From positions 1 to 59,925 of the forward strand of contig JBBRYA010000015.1 of assembly GCA_038238015.1 (NCBI GenBank): a stretch of DNA of 59,925 nucleotides. The letters run 5' to 3'. The notes under the pieces are model-generated. The model was given only the letters and a program-made list of their open reading frames with translations. It was not told the origin of the DNA and did not search any database. Each line of letters opens with the position of its first letter. The first letter of the stretch is position 1. This stretch comes from DASQFQ01 sp038238015. GTDB taxonomy: Bacteria; Actinomycetota; Thermoleophilia; Solirubrobacterales; Solirubrobacteraceae. This document shows, piece after piece, positions 1 to 7,883 of this stretch. Both the position numbers and the translations under genes were made by a program.

Positions 1-517
1 CGCCCACTGCTGCACTCCGACCACCCCGGTCCTCCCGAGCTCGCTCTGCGCAAACGAACCCAGGCTCCGAGAACCACCGGACGATCAGGCGGTCCACTTT
101 TCAACCGGCGCAGGTGGTCCAGTCTTCACCCGGCGCCGACAAGAGTCAGGGAGAGAAGCAGGCACAGGCGGGAGAGACCAGGAAGGAAAAGAGGAAAAGA
201 CGGAAGAGACGGCCGAACGGGGAAGCGGGGAGGAAAGCGACAGGGCGAGAAGCGAGCGGGCCCAGCGTGATAGCTGAAGAAGAAGAAGTGGTGGAAGAGG
301 CCGGAATCGTGTTGCGCGTTGCGGGGGTCTACCGGCTTAGGGGATATGGGGTTATTGGCTGAGAGGCTGCGCGGCGTGGGCTGTGGCACCCGCGGGTTGA
401 GCCCGAGAAGCGTCGATCTCCAAGGGCAGCGTCAGCATCTCGGGGTCGTGGGACTCGAGCCATTCGGACACGCCGGCCTGAGCGGCTGTGTCGCGCGGCT
501 ACTTCGGGTGGAATTCC
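1..517. other. non-coding left flank with purine-rich tract
   Basis: No convincing gene is seen here. Positions 91-141 look like an insertion-sequence end (separate entry). From about 137 to 305 the plus strand is strikingly rich in A and G, unlike the rest of the window; the reading frames through it encode only lysine/arginine/glutamate-rich low-complexity sequence without domain character. A short minus-strand frame at about 350-465 gives a plausible-looking peptide but has no visible ribosome binding site. The stretch belongs to the integrated element whose integrase lies to the right. Confidence 0.5.
91..141. mobile_element. putative IS21-family insertion sequence terminus
   Basis: Two imperfect direct repeats, 91-111 and 116-136, share the pattern GGTCCA-n-TTC-ACCGGCGC, and the second runs into CCGGCGCCGACA ending at 141. 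Repeated GGTCCA/ACCGGCGC blocks ending in ...CCGACA are characteristic of the multi-repeat ends of IS21-like elements in GC-rich bacteria (from memory of the family, not from a search). The transposase genes would lie off the window to the left. A degenerate end or an unrelated regulatory repeat cannot be excluded. Confidence 0.45.
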
Positions 518-853
518 ATGCTTGACGCCGATGAGGTCGAGGCAATCGCCCAACGGGTCGTCGAGCTCCTGCAGCCGGCGACTCCCGACCGCGGGTGGGT
601 CAGGGCGGAGGTGGTGTGCCGCCGGTTCGGGGTGAGCCCGACCTGGGTGTATGCCCACGCGAATGAACTCGGCGGCATCCGACTCGGGACCGGTCCGAAG
701 GCCAGGCTCCGCTTCGATCTGGACCGCTGTCGGGCAGCGATCGAAGGGATGGCGCGGTCGGCTCCTTTGGGCAACGGGCGCCCACCGCGCAGGCCTCGGG
801 TGGCGCCCCCGCCCGACTCGGTCGAGCTGATCCGTGGCCGGTCCGGGCGATGA
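518..853 (+). CDS. winged helix-turn-helix (excisionase-like) DNA-binding protein
   Basis: A 111-residue protein starting at ATG 518 (an in-frame GTG at 488 is also possible). Residues about 25-65 form a MerR/excisionase-type winged HTH (VCRRFGVSPTWVYAHANELG, then a basic wing GTGPKARLRF). The C-terminus is proline/arginine-rich and probably unstructured. The stop overlaps an in-frame ATG of the downstream integrase (ATGA at 850-853), so the two are likely translationally coupled, the usual arrangement for a recombination directionality factor next to its integrase. It may instead only regulate the integrase. Confidence 0.7.
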   Translation: MLDADEVEAIAQRVVELLQPATPDRGWVRAEVVCRRFGVSPTWVYAHANELGGIRLGTGPKARLRFDLDRCRAAIEGMARSAPLGNGRPPRRPRVAPPPDSVELIRGRSGR

Positions 854-2445
854 CCGGGACGGCACCTACGATCCCTCGTTCACGTGTCGTTCGATCAGGA
901 GTAGATCCGCTTTTCATGGCGCGACCAGCCGTCGGCACCGTCATCCGCAGACGCACGAAGCAGGGGACTTCGTTCGCGTTGCGCGTCTCCTACGGCGGCA
1001 CCAAGCCCGTCATTCAGCTCGGCGGCTCCTGGGAGGGCTGGACGGAGGAGCGAGTGCAGGCTGAGCGGGAGTACGTCGCGGCTCAGATGGCGCGAGGCGA
1101 GTGGCTCCCGCCGGCGACGCAGCGCCAGTCGGTCGAGGCGCCCGTGGCGGCTTCGGTGAGCTTTCAGGTGTTCGCCTCTGGCTGGCTTGCGCGCCGCAAG
1201 CCGAGGGTGGAGGCCAAGACCTACGCGGATTACCACTGGCGGTTGCGCGCCGGCATGGACCACTTCGGCGCCTACCGGCTCGACGAGATCGACGCTGGCG
1301 TGATCGACGACTTCGTCGATGGAGCACTTCGCGAGCGCGACGCGATCGAGCGGGCCGCGGCCGACGGGACGCCACTGACCGAGACGGTGAGCGACAAGCA
1401 CGGCCGCTCTTACGTGCGGCGTCGGCGCGGGCTGGACCGCTCCTCAATCAACAAGGTCATCGCCGGAGTCCGGATCGTCCTCAAGGATGCGCAGCGCCGC
1501 GGACTGATCTCGGTCAATCCCGCGGCAGACCCCGCGTGCCTCGTTTCGACCCCTCGTCCGAGCCGGTCTTTCCTAGAGGCCGAGCAGATCGAGGAACTGC
1601 TGCAGGCGGCCGCGGACATCGAGAAGGGCCATCGCGGTCTCGACTGGCAGAAGGTCGGCTACATCCGTGACTCGAGCGCGAGCAACCTCAAGCTCGCTCG
1701 GGAGCTCGGCGTCTCCGACGTGCTGGTGTCCAAGGTCCGCCGTCGCCTGCTTTGGAACGAGGAGGCGGCGCCTCGCAACCGCAACGACATTCCGCGGCGC
1801 GCGATCCTCGCGACGCTCGTGCTGGCCGGCGTGCGGATCTCGGAGCTCTGCGGCCTGGTCGGGGAGGACGTCGATCTTGCGTCTGGGCGGATCCGCGTTC
1901 GGCGCGACGTGACCAAGACCGACGCCGGCGAGCGGTTCATCCCCATCGTCCCCGCACTGCGCGAAGCGCTGGTCGACCACCGAGCGACGCATCATTACTG
2001 CGGAGGGGACTTCGTGTTCGGGACCCGTACCGGAGGCCGTAACAGTCCCGACAACATCCGTGCTCGCATCGTCGCGGGCGCTCATCAGCGGGCCAACGAG
2101 CGGCTCGCGGACGCGAGCCGTCCTGGTATCGGCCACCTGACCCCGCACACCCTCCGCCGGACCTTCGCCTCGCTGTTGGCCGAGAGCGGCGTGAGCCCGC
2201 GGCGGGCGATGTACCTGCTCGGCCACACCGACCCGAAGCTGACGATGAGCGTCTACCAGCAGGTCCTGGACCTCAGCGCCGAGGGCGAAAGGACACTCGC
2301 CAGCGTGCTCGGCGGCGACCTCGTCGAGGTGGGTCTGATGCTCTCCGGGCGGTCCCAGAACGGCGCTCTCGCGGTCGTGAATAGACACGCAATAGACACT
2401 CAGGCCTCCAGCGCCGCCTTGACGCGATCGCAGGAATCGCGCTAG
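850..2445 (+). CDS. tyrosine recombinase / integrase
   Basis: A 531-residue phage-type integrase that catalyses site-specific recombination between the element and the host tRNA gene. From the N-terminus it has an arm-binding region (about 23-75), a SAM-like core-binding domain (about 100-245) and a catalytic domain with R329 (GVRISEL), H433-x-x-R436 (HTLRR), H459 (LLGH) and the nucleophile Y469 (SVYQQV). Unusually, residues about 278-302 between the two domains form a helix-turn-helix-like stretch (LARELGVSDVLVSKVRRR). The start at 850 overlaps the preceding stop; ATG 916 (MARPAVG) is a good alternative. The gene ends 38 bp before the 3' end of tRNA-Gly, as expected for an element integrated there. 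All catalytic residues are present, so it is probably functional. Confidence 0.93.
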   Translation: MTGTAPTIPRSRVVRSGVDPLFMARPAVGTVIRRRTKQGTSFALRVSYGGTKPVIQLGGSWEGWTEERVQAEREYVAAQMARGEWLPPATQRQSVEAPVAASVSFQVFASGWLARRKPRVEAKTYADYHWRLRAGMDHFGAYRLDEIDAGVIDDFVDGALRERDAIERAAADGTPLTETVSDKHGRSYVRRRRGLDRSSINKVIAGVRIVLKDAQRRGLISVNPAADPACLVSTPRPSRSFLEAEQIEELLQAAADIEKGHRGLDWQKVGYIRDSSASNLKLARELGVSDVLVSKVRRRLLWNEEAAPRNRNDIPRRAILATLVLAGVRISELCGLVGEDVDLASGRIRVRRDVTKTDAGERFIPIVPALREALVDHRATHHYCGGDFVFGTRTGGRNSPDNIRARIVAGAHQRANERLADASRPGIGHLTPHTLRRTFASLLAESGVSPRRAMYLLGHTDPKLTMSVYQQVLDLSAEGERTLASVLGGDLVEVGLMLSGRSQNGALAVVNRHAIDTQASSAALTRSQESR

Positions 2446-2450
2446 AAACA

Positions 2451-2478
2451 CGAAAGGCCCGCAAACGCGGGCCTTTCG
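2451..2478. terminator. bidirectional hairpin terminator
   Basis: A perfect 12-bp stem (CGAAAGGCCCGC / GCGGGCCTTTCG) with a 4-nt loop lies between the integrase stop and the tRNA-Gly 3' end. It starts 6 bp after the integrase stop and ends 5 bp before the tRNA, so it can terminate both convergent transcripts. The T-run is short (TTT within the stem). Confidence 0.8.
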
Positions 2479-2483
2479 TCGAA

Positions 2484-2530
2484 GCGGATGAAGGGACTCG
2501 AACCCTCGACCTTCTGCATGGCAAGCAGAC
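2484..2530. other. probable chromosomal attachment (att) site in the tRNA-Gly 3' half
   Basis: Inferred from the adjacent tyrosine integrase, the preceding excisionase-like gene and the orientation: the element lies on the 3' side of the tRNA. The exact core cannot be set because the other junction, which should carry a direct repeat of this tRNA 3' segment, lies outside the window. No second copy is visible in positions 1-2480. Confidence 0.4.
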
Positions 2531-2556
2531 GCTCTAGCCAACTGAGCTACATCCGC
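2484..2556 (-). tRNA. tRNA-Gly (GCC)
   Basis: The reverse complement folds as a complete 73-nt cloverleaf. The acceptor stem is GCGGATG/CATCCGC, the D-arm is GCTC...GAGC, the anticodon stem is TCTGC/GCAGA around the loop TTGCCAT (anticodon GCC), and the T-loop is TTCGAGT. CCA is not encoded. Its 3' half probably serves as the attachment site of the integrase element to the left; because the gene is intact, the element carries the 3' end needed to restore it. Confidence 0.95.
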
Positions 2557-2612
2557 GCGAGGGGCGGAGGATAGCGGTGAGCCGGGCGCGCTGCCTGGGT
2601 AGGGGTCCTGGA

Positions 2613-3728
2613 ATGCCCAAACAGAAAGTCCTCGTCACAGGGGCCACAGGGTTCGTCGGGGCGCACGTCACTCGCGAGCTGGTGCAACGCGGCGACCACG
2701 TGCGCGCCGGGTACCGCAACCCGAAGCGCCTCGACCGCCTCGGAGGCCTCGACGTCGAGCCCGTCGCTGGCGAGGTCCTCGACCTGGACGCCATGCGCAA
2801 GGCGATGCGCGGCTGCGACGTGGTCTACCACGTGGCCGGCATGGTCGGCTCCAAGCCCGTCGGCAAGGTGTGGGACATGAACCAGCGCGGCCCGCTGGTC
2901 GCGGTCGAGGCGGCGGCGTTCGAGAGTGTGAAGCGCGTGGTGCTGACCTCGACGATCTCGGCGGTCGGGACGGCCAACGGGCGCCCGGCGGACGAGGAGA
3001 ACCCCTATCCCGAAGAGGGGCTCGGGCTTGTCTACGCCGACGCCAAGCGCGGGGGCGAGCGTGAGGCGCTGGCGGCGGGCGAGCGTCTCGGGGTCGAGGT
3101 CGTGGTCGTCAACCCGGCCTATGTCCTGGGCGTGCCGGTGGACACCTCGCAGCCGGGGGAGACCTCCACCCGGATCGTCGGCAACTACCTGCGCGGCCGC
3201 CTGCCCGCCGTGCTCGACGCGTCGATCAACTTCGTCGACGTCGAGGACGTCGCGATCGGCCACCTCCTCGCCGCCGACAAGGGGCGAGCGGGCGAGCGCT
3301 ACATCCTCGGCGGTCAGAACCGCCCGTGGGCCGAGCTGATCGACATGGTGGCCAGGGCCTCGGGGCGCCACCACCCGCTGCTGGTGGTCCCCACCGAGGT
3401 CGGCCGCCTCTCGGAGCTTCGCGAGAGGATCGGGCTGCCCGGGGCGATCTCCGCCGAGGCGTTCGGCCTGATGGGGCAGGACTGGCGCTTCAGCTCCGCC
3501 AAGGCCAAGCGCGAGCTCGGCTACCGCCCGCGCCCGCTGGCCCAGACGGTCACCGCCACCGTCGAGTGGTACCTGCAGCTGATCCGCGACGGCGCCTTCG
3601 ACGACTCCCAGCGCTCGGCGATGTCGGTCGTCGCCGAGGGCCTCGGGGCGATCGGCCGCCTCGGGCTCTTGTGGCCCCTGCGCCCGGCTGAGAAGCTGCT
3701 GCGCAGGAGGTTGATCGCCGGCCGCTGA
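2613..3728 (+). CDS. NAD(P)-dependent epimerase/dehydratase (extended SDR)
   Basis: A 371-residue extended short-chain dehydrogenase. The Rossmann motif TGATGFVGAHV lies near the N-terminus and the catalytic pair Y141/K145 in YADAK. It resembles the dihydroflavonol-4-reductase/hopanoid-associated epimerase type acting on a nucleotide sugar or a lipid-linked ketone; the substrate cannot be read from sequence. ATG 2613 (MPKQKVLVTG) is preferred over an upstream start at 2577 because the Rossmann fold begins a few residues later. It is followed 16 bp downstream by an acyl-CoA synthetase preceded by an AGGAGG site, so the pair is probably one lipid-related transcription unit. Confidence 0.85.
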   Translation: MPKQKVLVTGATGFVGAHVTRELVQRGDHVRAGYRNPKRLDRLGGLDVEPVAGEVLDLDAMRKAMRGCDVVYHVAGMVGSKPVGKVWDMNQRGPLVAVEAAAFESVKRVVLTSTISAVGTANGRPADEENPYPEEGLGLVYADAKRGGEREALAAGERLGVEVVVVNPAYVLGVPVDTSQPGETSTRIVGNYLRGRLPAVLDASINFVDVEDVAIGHLLAADKGRAGERYILGGQNRPWAELIDMVARASGRHHPLLVVPTEVGRLSELRERIGLPGAISAEAFGLMGQDWRFSSAKAKRELGYRPRPLAQTVTATVEWYLQLIRDGAFDDSQRSAMSVVAEGLGAIGRLGLLWPLRPAEKLLRRRLIAGR

Positions 3729-3744
3729 GGAGGTCGAGACGCAG

Positions 3745-5355
3745 ATGAAGCTGTCCTACGCGCAGGGAATCGGCACCACCGCCCTGCTGGGGGAGACGAT
3801 CGGAGCGAACTTCGACCGCGCGGTCGCCGAGCACCGCGAGCGCGAGGCGCTCGTGGTGCGCCACCAGAACCTGCGGCTGACCTACGGCGAGCTGGCCGAG
3901 GCGGTGGACTCGATGGCGCGGGGCCTGGCCGGGCTCGGACTGGGCAAGGGCGATCGCCTCGGCATCTGGGCACCCAACTGCGGTGAGTGGGTCATCGTCC
4001 AGTTCGCGACGGCCAAGCTCGGCGTGATCCTCGTCAACGTCAACCCGGCCTATCGCACGACCGAGCTCGCCTACGCGCTGCGCCAGTCGGGCTGCCGCGT
4101 GCTGATCGCGGCGCCCGAGTTCAAGGGCTCGGACTACCGGGCGATGGTGCAGGAGGTCCGCGGCGACCTGCCCGAGCTCGAGCACGTGATCTTCCTCGGC
4201 GACGAGGTGCACGCGATGCTCCAGAGCGCGCCGGCGGTGATCGACTGGCCCGAGCTGGACTTCGACGACCCGATCAACATCCAGTACACGAGCGGCACCA
4301 CCGGCTCGCCCAAGGGCGCAACGCTCTCGCATCACAACATCCTGAACAACGGCTTCTTCGTCGGCGAGGCCTGCGGCTACTCAGAACAGGACCGCGTCTG
4401 CATCCCGGTGCCCTTCTACCACTGCTTCGGCATGGTCATGGGCAATCTCGGCTGCGTCACCCACGGCGCCTGCATGGTCGTCCCGGCCCCGGCCTTCGAG
4501 CCCGGGGCGGTGCTCGAGGCGGTCGAGCAGGAGCGCTGCACGAGCCTCTACGGCGTCCCGACGATGTTCATCGCCGAGCTCGACCACCCGGACTTCGCCG
4601 CCTACGACCTGACCTCGCTGCGTACCGGGATCATGGCCGGGTCGCCGTGCCCGGAGGAGGTCATGCGCAAGGTGATCGAGCGCATGCACATGGAGGACGT
4701 GACCATCTGTTACGGGATGACCGAGACCTCACCGGTGTCGACCCAGACCGCTGCCGACGACGAGCTCGACCGCCGCGTCGGGACCGTCGGCCGTGTCCAT
4801 CCCCACGTCGAGGTCAAGATCGTCGATCCCGAGACGGGGCTCGCCGCGCCGCCCGGTGAGCCGGGCGAGCTGCTGACCCGCGGCTACTCGGTGATGCTCG
4901 GTTACTGGGGGGACCCAGAGCGCACCGCTGAGGCGATCGACCGCGCGCGCTGGATGCACACCGGCGACCTGGCGACGATGGACGAGCAGGGCTACGTGAA
5001 GATCGTCGGGCGCTCCAAGGACATGATCATCCGCGGCGGCGAGAACGTCTACCCGCGCGAGGTCGAGGAGTTCCTCTACTCCCACCCCGCGATCAGCGAC
5101 GCCTCGGTCTACGGCGTGCCGGACCCGCGCTACGGCGAGGCGGTGATGGTGTCGGTGATCCTGCGCGACGGCGAGCAGCTCACCGAGGAGGAGCTGCGCG
5201 CGTTCTGCGCCGGGAAGATCGCCCACTTCAAGGTGCCGAGCCACATCGCGTTCGTGGACGAGTTCCCGATGACGGTGACCGGCAAGGTCCAGAAGTTCCG
5301 GATGCGCGACGCCGCGATCGAGCGGCTCGGGCTCGCCGACGCCCAGCCCGTCTGA
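3745..5355 (+). CDS. AMP-forming fatty-acyl-CoA synthetase family protein
   Basis: A 536-residue ANL-superfamily adenylate-forming enzyme that activates a carboxylic acid with ATP and transfers it to CoA. The P-loop-like motif YTSGTTGSPKG is at about 181-191. YGMTETSP (A5), the hinge region TGDLATMDEQGY...GRSKDMIIRGGENVYP (A7-A8) and the catalytic lysine region GKVQKF (A10) are all present, and the length is typical. It resembles medium/long-chain acyl-CoA ligases rather than acetyl-CoA synthetases. A strong AGGAGG site lies upstream of ATG 3745. The coupling with the epimerase upstream suggests lipid metabolism; the actual acid is unknown. Confidence 0.9.
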   Translation: MKLSYAQGIGTTALLGETIGANFDRAVAEHREREALVVRHQNLRLTYGELAEAVDSMARGLAGLGLGKGDRLGIWAPNCGEWVIVQFATAKLGVILVNVNPAYRTTELAYALRQSGCRVLIAAPEFKGSDYRAMVQEVRGDLPELEHVIFLGDEVHAMLQSAPAVIDWPELDFDDPINIQYTSGTTGSPKGATLSHHNILNNGFFVGEACGYSEQDRVCIPVPFYHCFGMVMGNLGCVTHGACMVVPAPAFEPGAVLEAVEQERCTSLYGVPTMFIAELDHPDFAAYDLTSLRTGIMAGSPCPEEVMRKVIERMHMEDVTICYGMTETSPVSTQTAADDELDRRVGTVGRVHPHVEVKIVDPETGLAAPPGEPGELLTRGYSVMLGYWGDPERTAEAIDRARWMHTGDLATMDEQGYVKIVGRSKDMIIRGGENVYPREVEEFLYSHPAISDASVYGVPDPRYGEAVMVSVILRDGEQLTEEELRAFCAGKIAHFKVPSHIAFVDEFPMTVTGKVQKFRMRDAAIERLGLADAQPV

Positions 5356-5366
5356 GTGCGCCGGTA

Positions 5367-6506
5367 GTGGCCGAGCCGCTGCACCCGGCGCTGCGCGCGG
5401 TGAGCGACGCGGTGCTCGCCGTCGCCTCGCGGCTCTCCGTCGAGGACGTCCTGCAGCAGCTCGTCGATCGCGCCCGCGAGCTGGGCGGCGCGCGCTACGC
5501 GGCGCTGGGCATTCCCGACGGCGAGGGCGGCTTCAGCCGCTTCCTGGTCTCCGGCATGAGCGACGCGCTGATCGCGACCCTCGGCCCGCTCCCGCGCACC
5601 CACGGCCTGCTCGGCGCGATGCTCGAGGCCCCCGGGGCCTACCTGACCGAGGACATCCATCGCGACCCGCGCTTCCGCGGCTGGTGGCCGGCCACGCACC
5701 CCGACATGCGCTCGTTCCTGGGGGTCCCGATCGTGGCCGTGGACGGCGTGATCGGCGCGTTCTACCTGACCGAGAAGGAGGACGGTGGGGTGTTCGGCGC
5801 CGAGGAGCAGGAGCTGATCGAGCTGCTCGCCGCGCACGCCGCGATCGCGATCACCAACGCGCGCCTCTACGAGCACAGCCGCGAGCTCTCGATCCTGTCC
5901 GAGCGCCAGCGCCTCGCGCTCGAGCTCCACGACGTCGTCAGCCAGAAGCTCTTCAGCGTCGTGCTGACCTCCGAGGCCGCCTCGACGCTGCTCGAGCGCG
6001 ACCCGGCGGCGGCGCGCGCGCAGCTGGCGCGCTCCCAGGAGCTCGCTCGCGAGGCGCTCGAGGAGCTTCGCTCGCTCGTGCTCGAGCTGCGCCCGCCCGA
6101 CCTCGCTCGCGACGGCCTGGGCGGGACGCTGCGCAAGCACGTCGAGGTGCTGCGGCGCCTGCACGAGGTGGAGCTCGAGCTCGAGGTTCGCGAGGACGCG
6201 GGGCGTCCCGCCGACGTGCGCCGCGACGCCGAGGTGCTGCGGATCGCCCAGGAGGCCCTGCACAACGCGCTGCGCCACGCGGCCGCGGGGCGGATCTCGG
6301 TCCGCCTGGAGGCGGGCGAGCAGCGGCTCACGCTCGTGGTCGCCGACGACGGCGCCGGCTTCCACCCGGCCGATCCGGAGCTGCGGGCCACCCACCTCGG
6401 CCTGACCTCGATGGAGGAGCGCGCGCGGCGGCTCGGCGGGCGCCTCGAAGTGCGCTCGGCGCCCGGGCAGGGGACGACGGTGACGCTGGAGGCGGGCGGT
6501 GGCTGA
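5367..6506 (+). CDS. GAF-domain sensor histidine kinase (NarL family)
   Basis: A 379-residue soluble histidine kinase starting at GTG 5367. Residues about 15-165 are a GAF domain (GFSRFLVSGMSD... FLGVPI...GAFYLTEK). This is followed by a HisKA_3 dimerisation helix with ERQRLALELHD (phospho-acceptor H188) and an HATPase domain with the N-box EALHNALRHA and G-box DDGAGF. There are no membrane segments, so it senses a cytoplasmic ligand or redox/gas signal; no haem ligand can be assigned. It overlaps the response regulator gene by 8 bp. Confidence 0.9.
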   Translation: MAEPLHPALRAVSDAVLAVASRLSVEDVLQQLVDRARELGGARYAALGIPDGEGGFSRFLVSGMSDALIATLGPLPRTHGLLGAMLEAPGAYLTEDIHRDPRFRGWWPATHPDMRSFLGVPIVAVDGVIGAFYLTEKEDGGVFGAEEQELIELLAAHAAIAITNARLYEHSRELSILSERQRLALELHDVVSQKLFSVVLTSEAASTLLERDPAAARAQLARSQELAREALEELRSLVLELRPPDLARDGLGGTLRKHVEVLRRLHEVELELEVREDAGRPADVRRDAEVLRIAQEALHNALRHAAAGRISVRLEAGEQRLTLVVADDGAGFHPADPELRATHLGLTSMEERARRLGGRLEVRSAPGQGTTVTLEAGGG

Positions 6507-7149
6507 GTCGATCGGCGTCCTGCTGGTCGACGACCACGCCGTCGTGCGCGAGGGGCTGCGCTCCTTTCTCGAGCTCCAGGACGGGGTGCGCATCGTGGGG
6601 GAGGCGGGCGACGGGGAGGAGGCGGTGCGCCAGGCCGAGCGCCTGCGGCCGGACGTGGTGCTGATGGACCTGTCGATGCCGCGCCTCGACGGCGTCGGCG
6701 CGATGCGCGAGCTGCGCCGCCTGGTGCCCGAGTGCCGCGTGATCGTGCTCACGAGCTTCGCCGAGGACGAGCGCCTGCTGCCCGCGATCCGCGCCGGCGC
6801 GGCCGGGTACCTGTTCAAGGACGTCGAGCCGCAGGAGCTCGCGCGTGCGGTGCGGGCCGCCCACGCCGGGCAGGCCGTGCTCGACCCCGCGGTGGCGGCG
6901 CGGCTGGTCGAGGCGATCGCGCAGCCCGCGGGCGAGTCGGCGGCCGAGCGCCTGACCCCGCGCGAGCGCGAGGTGCTCGCGCTGATCGCCGGCGGGCTCT
7001 CCAACAAGCGGATCGCGCGCGAGCTCGGACTGTCGGAGAAGACGGTCAAGACCCACGTCGGCCACGTGCTCGCCAAGCTCGGGGTGAGCGACCGCACGCA
7101 GGCCGCGCTTCACGCCGTGCACGCGGGGCTGCTCGGCCCGCGGTCCTAG
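6499..7149 (+). CDS. NarL/LuxR-type response regulator
   Basis: A 216-residue regulator with an N-terminal receiver domain (LLVDDHAVVREGL, phospho-acceptor D57 in LMDLSMP, conserved K in YLFKD). The C-terminal LuxR HTH (LTPREREVLALIAGGLSNKRIA...VKTHVGHVLAKL) covers about 148-212. It starts at GTG 6499 inside the end of the kinase gene, so the two form a cognate pair translated together. The target genes are unknown; the SDR and acyl-CoA ligase neighbours are candidates. Confidence 0.93.
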   Translation: MAESIGVLLVDDHAVVREGLRSFLELQDGVRIVGEAGDGEEAVRQAERLRPDVVLMDLSMPRLDGVGAMRELRRLVPECRVIVLTSFAEDERLLPAIRAGAAGYLFKDVEPQELARAVRAAHAGQAVLDPAVAARLVEAIAQPAGESAAERLTPREREVLALIAGGLSNKRIARELGLSEKTVKTHVGHVLAKLGVSDRTQAALHAVHAGLLGPRS

Positions 7150-7199
7150 GCCCAATTGCCCGTGGGAACTCAGACCATGGCCCGCCTAGGTTGGACCGC

Positions 7200-7883
7200 A
7201 TGCCCACCGCCATCATCACCGGAGCCTCCCGCGGCCTCGGCCTCGCGCTCGCCCGGGCGCTCGCGGCCGACGGCTGGCGCCTGATCCTCGACGCCCGCGG
7301 GGCCGCTGAGCTCGCGCGCGCCGCAGCACCGCTCGGCGACCGCGTCACCGCGATCGCCGGAGACGTCTCGGATCCCTGGCACCGCAGCGCGCTGGTCGCC
7401 GCCGCCGGTGAGCGGCTCGACCTGCTCGTCAACAACGCCAGCACGCTGGGCCCGAGCCCGCTCCCCGCGCTCGCCGACCTGCCCGCCGAGGAGCTCGAGC
7501 GCGTCTACCGCGTCAACGCCGTCGCGCCGATGGCGCTCGCCCAGCTCGCGCTGCCCCGGCTCGCCACCGACGGCGCCATCGTCAACGTGACCTCCGACGC
7601 CGCCGTCGAGCCCTACGAGGGCTGGGGTGGCTACGGCTCCTCCAAGGCGGCGCTCGAGCAGCTCACCGCGATCCTGGGCGCGGAGCATCCCGAGCTGCGC
7701 GTCTACGCCGTCGACCCGGGCGACATGCGCACGCAGATGCACCAGGACGCGTTCCCGGACGAGGACATCTCCGACCGCCCGCCGCCGGAGGACAGCGTGC
7801 CCGGGCTCCTCGCGCTGATCGGCGGCACGCACCCGAGCGGCCGCTACCGCGCCGCCGAGATCGCGGCCCCGGCGGGCGCGTGA
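7200..7883 (+). CDS. short-chain dehydrogenase/reductase
   Basis: A 227-residue classical SDR with the cofactor motif TGASRGLG (about 8-15), NNAS, and the catalytic Y145/K149 in YGSSKAA. The start ATG 7200 is supported by a TAGGTT hexamer at 7187-7192, only 7 nt upstream, suggesting a leaderless transcript. Its last bases overlap the QueA-like gene by 4 bp (GTGA), so the two are co-translated. The substrate is unknown. Confidence 0.88.
   Translation: MPTAIITGASRGLGLALARALAADGWRLILDARGAAELARAAAPLGDRVTAIAGDVSDPWHRSALVAAAGERLDLLVNNASTLGPSPLPALADLPAEELERVYRVNAVAPMALAQLALPRLATDGAIVNVTSDAAVEPYEGWGGYGSSKAALEQLTAILGAEHPELRVYAVDPGDMRTQMHQDAFPDEDISDRPPPEDSVPGLLALIGGTHPSGRYRAAEIAAPAGA

Noticed and set aside
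114..362. Lys/Arg/Glu-rich frame in the purine-rich tract
   Set aside because: The composition follows from the purine bias; no ribosome binding site or domain is visible.
5130..7097. Very long minus-strand open frame (655 codons) opposite the acyl-CoA synthetase, histidine kinase and regulator genes
   Set aside because: It is the antisense of well-supported genes; the translation is arginine/serine/alanine-rich without domains, an effect of high GC at third codon positions.
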